Source: Candidatus Uhrbacteria bacterium GW2011_GWF2_39_13 (GTDB lineage Bacteria; Patescibacteriota; Patescibacteriia; UBA9934; GWF2-40-263). From it: DNA of 37,948 nt. Location of the stretch: positions 1 through 37,948 of the forward strand of contig LBWG01000010.1 in the NCBI GenBank assembly GCA_000993535.1, in the 5' to 3' direction. Under the pieces are notes generated by a model. It ran no database searches and was not told the origin of the DNA. It was given only the letters and a program-made list of their open reading frames with translations. Made by a program: the position numbers and the translations under genes. Position 1 is the stretch's first letter. The number at the start of each line of letters is the position of its first letter. Below, piece by piece: positions 37,918 through 37,948 of this stretch.

Positions 37918-37948
37918 TCAGGCGACAGCAATGATTAAGGTTTGTTAA

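Noticed and set aside
1-37948. CRISPR array
   Set aside because: No set of regularly spaced direct repeats with unique spacers was seen; the two 17-bp repeats at 37875-37917 are too few and too closely spaced.

Overview
This looks like a chromosomal segment around the replication origin of a Patescibacteria (Candidate Phyla Radiation) bacterium, probably of the Parcubacteria group. The evidence is gene content, not a phylogeny: a dnaA/dnaN/rpmH/rnpA/yidD neighbourhood, a row of small two-helix pilin-like proteins, a lone lipoprotein solute-binding protein without ABC permeases, a 3D-domain protein, a DUF4153 protein, and a large protein ending in a C-terminal domain that I remember from CPR genomes. 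TGA is used as a normal stop (for example 2702, 5165, 31627), so the UGA=Gly code of Gracilibacteria/Absconditabacteria does not apply.

Layout. 0.1-2.7 kb: a SAM methyltransferase, a P-loop kinase-like protein, a small unknown protein and an MgtE-type membrane domain. 2.7-7.8 kb: galU, a sugar-binding-type lipoprotein and five tandem VirB2/TrbC-like pilin-type genes, closed by a terminator. 7.86-13.0 kb: accessory block I on the minus strand (two exported proteins, a 734-aa membrane protein), interrupted by an intact IS with a 15-bp target duplication. 13.0-16.4 kb: an iron-sulfur operon (iscS, nifU-like scaffold, 3-Cys ferredoxin, FAD reductase). 16.5-20.9 kb: an unusual set (VIT1/CCC1 metal transporter, TRASH/YHS zinc-ribbon protein, HipA/PI3K-like kinase, 879-aa protein of unknown function). 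21-27.4 kb: a host-attachment/baeRF-like protein, tRNA-Cys, a 3D-domain protein, PBP1A and a DUF4153 gene split by an in-frame TGA. 27.5-33 kb: UPF0462-like gene, dnaN, putative oriC, dnaA, rpmH, rnpA, yidD, a DUF167 gene and nfo. 33-34.6 kb: tig. 34.6-37.9 kb: accessory block II (a DGQHR-domain protein, a divergent alkyladenine-glycosylase-like protein and three unknowns).

Main hunt results. (1) A family of about 130-bp hairpin elements (2732-2834, 21550-21681, 34370-34499). They share short conserved strings and two predicted tandem G.A mismatches around a 7-bp helix whose sequence changes while pairing is kept, and the outer arms also differ completely but stay self-complementary. This looks like an undescribed structured RNA or hairpin repeat. 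One copy lies in the probable leader of tig and one abuts tRNA-Cys. (2) The two accessory blocks share a regulatory style: TTGACA-type -35, exactly 17 bp, a TAGxxT or similar -10, strong Shine-Dalgarno, one or two genes, then a terminator. Most core genes here have weak or no Shine-Dalgarno. (3) The kinase/879-aa/metal cluster. (4) The in-frame TGA in the DUF4153 gene.

All functional calls are from reading motifs by eye. No database search was possible.
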